This document shows, piece by piece, positions 62,545 to 64,000 of a stretch of DNA of 64,000 nucleotides. A program made the position numbers and the translations under genes. Each line of letters opens with the position of its first letter. Within the stretch, counting starts at the first letter, position 1. Source of the DNA: JAWXCF01 sp034440515. GTDB lineage: Bacteria > Bacteroidota > Bacteroidia > CAILMK01. Location of the stretch: contig JAWXCF010000049.1 of NCBI GenBank assembly GCA_034440515.1, positions 25,851 to 89,850 of the forward strand, written 5' to 3'. Below the pieces are notes generated by a model that saw only the letters and a program-made list of their open reading frames with translations, was not told where the DNA came from and searched no databases.

Positions 62545-63222
62545 ATGACAGAAATCAAACCAGTAATAGATTCATCTTGGTTAGAGGTTCTAAATGGTGA
62601 TTTTCTTAGTCCTTATTTTATCGGAATCAAAGAAACTCTTATTGCAGAAATTTCTTCTGGTATCAAAATTTTTCCGCCCACTCCCCAAATTTTTAACGCT
62701 CTTAATCTTACTCCTTTTCATCAAGTAAAGCTTGTCATCTTGGGTCAAGATCCCTATCACGGCTTCGGTCAAGCACACGGACTATCGTTTTCAGTTCCAG
62801 ATAACATTAAACCACCACCTAGCCTTAATAACATATTTAAGGAGCGATTTATTGACTTACAAATTCCAAGCACCAATAATGGTAACCTAAGCAATTGGGC
62901 TAGGCAAGGGGTTCTATTGTTAAATTCAATCCTTACTGTAAGGGAAGGCCAAGCATCTAGTCATAAAAACATAGGTTGGGAATACTTTACTGACAGCATC
63001 ATAAAAAAATTAAGTGATAGAAGGGAGAATCTTGTCTTTGTACTTTGGGGTAAGTTTGCTCAGTCTAAGACAATTTTTATTGATTCTAAAAAACACTTAA
63101 TCATACAAAGCGCCCATCCCAGTCCTTTAAGCGCTCATAATGGTTTTTTTGGCAGCCGTCCATTTAGTCTAGCAAATAAGTACCTAATTAAGAATCAAAT
63201 TACTTCAATAAATTGGGAATAA
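62545..63222 (+). CDS. ung: uracil-DNA glycosylase
   Basis: Removes uracil from DNA, family 1. 225 residues. The catalytic Asp is D69 in LGQDPYHG, with AHGLSFSVP following, and the DNA-minor-groove loop HPSPLSAHNGFFGSRPF. Cytoplasmic. A single gene ending at a likely bidirectional terminator. Confidence 0.97.
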   Translation: MTEIKPVIDSSWLEVLNGDFLSPYFIGIKETLIAEISSGIKIFPPTPQIFNALNLTPFHQVKLVILGQDPYHGFGQAHGLSFSVPDNIKPPPSLNNIFKERFIDLQIPSTNNGNLSNWARQGVLLLNSILTVREGQASSHKNIGWEYFTDSIIKKLSDRRENLVFVLWGKFAQSKTIFIDSKKHLIIQSAHPSPLSAHNGFFGSRPFSLANKYLIKNQITSINWE

Positions 63223-63225
63223 AAA

Positions 63226-63252
63226 AAGGGTACAGTATATGGCTGCGCCCTT
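63226..63252. terminator. bidirectional terminator between ung and pgk
   Basis: AAGGGTACAG and CTGCGCCCTT pair at 9 of 10 positions (one G-U, one mismatch) with a 7-base loop. A run of A precedes it and GCAATTTT follows. It lies between convergent genes. Confidence 0.7.
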
Positions 63253-63283
63253 GCAATTTTAAATTTTATCAAAAAGTTTATTC

Positions 63284-64000
63284 TTATTTGCCTCTAATAG
63301 CTGCTATACCTGGCAATTCTTTCCCTTCTAGAAATTCTAACATAGCGCCACCACCTGTCGATACATAACTAACTTGTTCATCTAAATTAAATTTATTGAT
63401 GGCCGCAACACTATCTCCACCTCCTATTAATGAATAAGCACCATTAGTTTTACTTGCATCTGCTACTGCAAAAGCGATACTTTTTGTACCATTTGCAAAT
63501 TTGTCCCACTCAAATACGCCCATAGGACCATTCCACAATATCGTTTTAGACTCAGCTATTATTTGCTTATAATCAGCGATTGCTTTTTCCCCAATGTCTA
63601 AACCCATCATATCTGCTGGAATGTTAACACTTTCGTGTATTTCTACATCAGCATTTTCTTCAAATTCTTTGGTACACACACTGTCCGCTGGCAGCAATAT
63701 TCTAATTCCTTTGTCAATACCTTTTTGCAATATTTCTCTAGCTAAGTCTAGTTTTTCTTCCTCTACCCTACTTTTACCTACTTGTTCGCCTTGTGCTTTT
63801 AGAAAAGTATAAGCCATTGCGCCACCTATCAGTATGTTGTCAGCCTTATCCATTAGGTTAAGTATTATACCAACTTTATCACTTACTTTACTACCACCTA
63901 TTATTGCTGTAAATGGCTTTTCATAGCTGTTTAAGACCTTCTCTATATTACTAATTTCATTGTCCATCAATAAACCAAAATAGGAATTATCAGGAAAATG
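63284..64000 (-). CDS. pgk: phosphoglycerate kinase, C-terminal part
   Basis: Glycolytic kinase that makes ATP from 1,3-bisphosphoglycerate. 238 C-terminal residues lie within the window and the frame continues past base 64000 (FPDNSYFGLLMDNEI precedes the visible ATG). Motifs: AIIGGSKVSDKVGIILNL, ILIGGAMAYTFLKA, LWNGPMGVFEWDKFA, the ATP-binding IGGGDSVAA and the terminal STGGGAMLEFLEGKELPGI. This is the nucleotide-binding half. The N-terminal half is outside. Confidence 0.96.
   Translation of the reverse strand, partial: HFPDNSYFGLLMDNEISNIEKVLNSYEKPFTAIIGGSKVSDKVGIILNLMDKADNILIGGAMAYTFLKAQGEQVGKSRVEEEKLDLAREILQKGIDKGIRILLPADSVCTKEFEENADVEIHESVNIPADMMGLDIGEKAIADYKQIIAESKTILWNGPMGVFEWDKFANGTKSIAFAVADASKTNGAYSLIGGGDSVAAINKFNLDEQVSYVSTGGGAMLEFLEGKELPGIAAIRGK

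Overview
The window is a gene-dense stretch (about 57 protein genes, no gene-free stretch over 300 bases) of an AT-rich chromosome from the phylum Bacteroidota. This rests on several things seen here. At least fourteen genes have the Bacteroidota sigma-70 -7 element TAnnTTTG just upstream, and Shine-Dalgarno sites are almost absent. There is a SprE/PorW-type type IX secretion lipoprotein and a DUF5606 protein. The ATP synthase operon runs atpB-E-F-H-A-G with the beta and epsilon genes missing, and its subunit a has a long periplasmic N-terminus. Secreted WG-repeat, PKD-cyclophilin and beta-propeller proteins fit the same group. The genus cannot be read from the sequence. I see no phage, insertion sequence, CRISPR array, rRNA or tRNA; the content looks like core genome.  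Layout. 1-2112 (-): an OmpR-type response regulator and its histidine kinase, which leaves the window. 2249-4466 (+): SixA and an M61 peptidase. 4463-7610 (-): dtd, a MazG-like pyrophosphohydrolase and a front-end fatty acid desaturase as one operon, then purM. 7622-10600: a secreted propeller protein, a WG-repeat protein and YajQ. 10662-17760 (-): an operon of a fused acyl-CoA mutase (IcmF architecture), an amidohydrolase and an S9 peptidase. 17891-24402 (+): a seven-gene run with DUF5606, M3 peptidase, FAH-family hydrolase, M23 peptidase, BCP, PdxH and a rhomboid protease. 24406-26736 (-): an alpha/beta hydrolase and an RNA m5C methyltransferase. 26802-31026: an ABC-F ATPase, a PKD-cyclophilin lipoprotein, an EamA transporter and a second cyclophilin.  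31302-32678 (-): a secreted P-domain/lysyl-oxidase-like protein with a G8 tract just after its signal peptide. 32826-40590 (+): a thioredoxin-fold protein, an M49 peptidase, an inward-rectifier K+ channel, a FAD oxidoreductase, an SlyD-like FKBP and EttA. 40591-46459: a LuxE/PaaK-like protein, pyrF, radC, rpsT, a TlpA-like thioredoxin, and hmgA-hpd for tyrosine breakdown. 46570-46851: an unrecognised small membrane protein. 46910-52655 (-): the ATP synthase operon. 52796-59657 (+): sprE/porW, a class A PBP and uvrC. 59635-62494 (-): an RqcH-type NFACT protein, an MBL hydrolase and a PglD-like acyltransferase. 62545-63222 (+): ung. The window ends inside pgk (-).  No clearly undescribed multigene system stands out. 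The most distinctive signals are the G8 tract that could switch the lysyl-oxidase-like gene on and off, a set of promoters so close to start codons that several mRNAs should be leaderless, a terminator hairpin that shares bases with the purM promoter, a strong hairpin between atpE and atpF, and two intergenic hairpins followed by similar AC-rich sequence.
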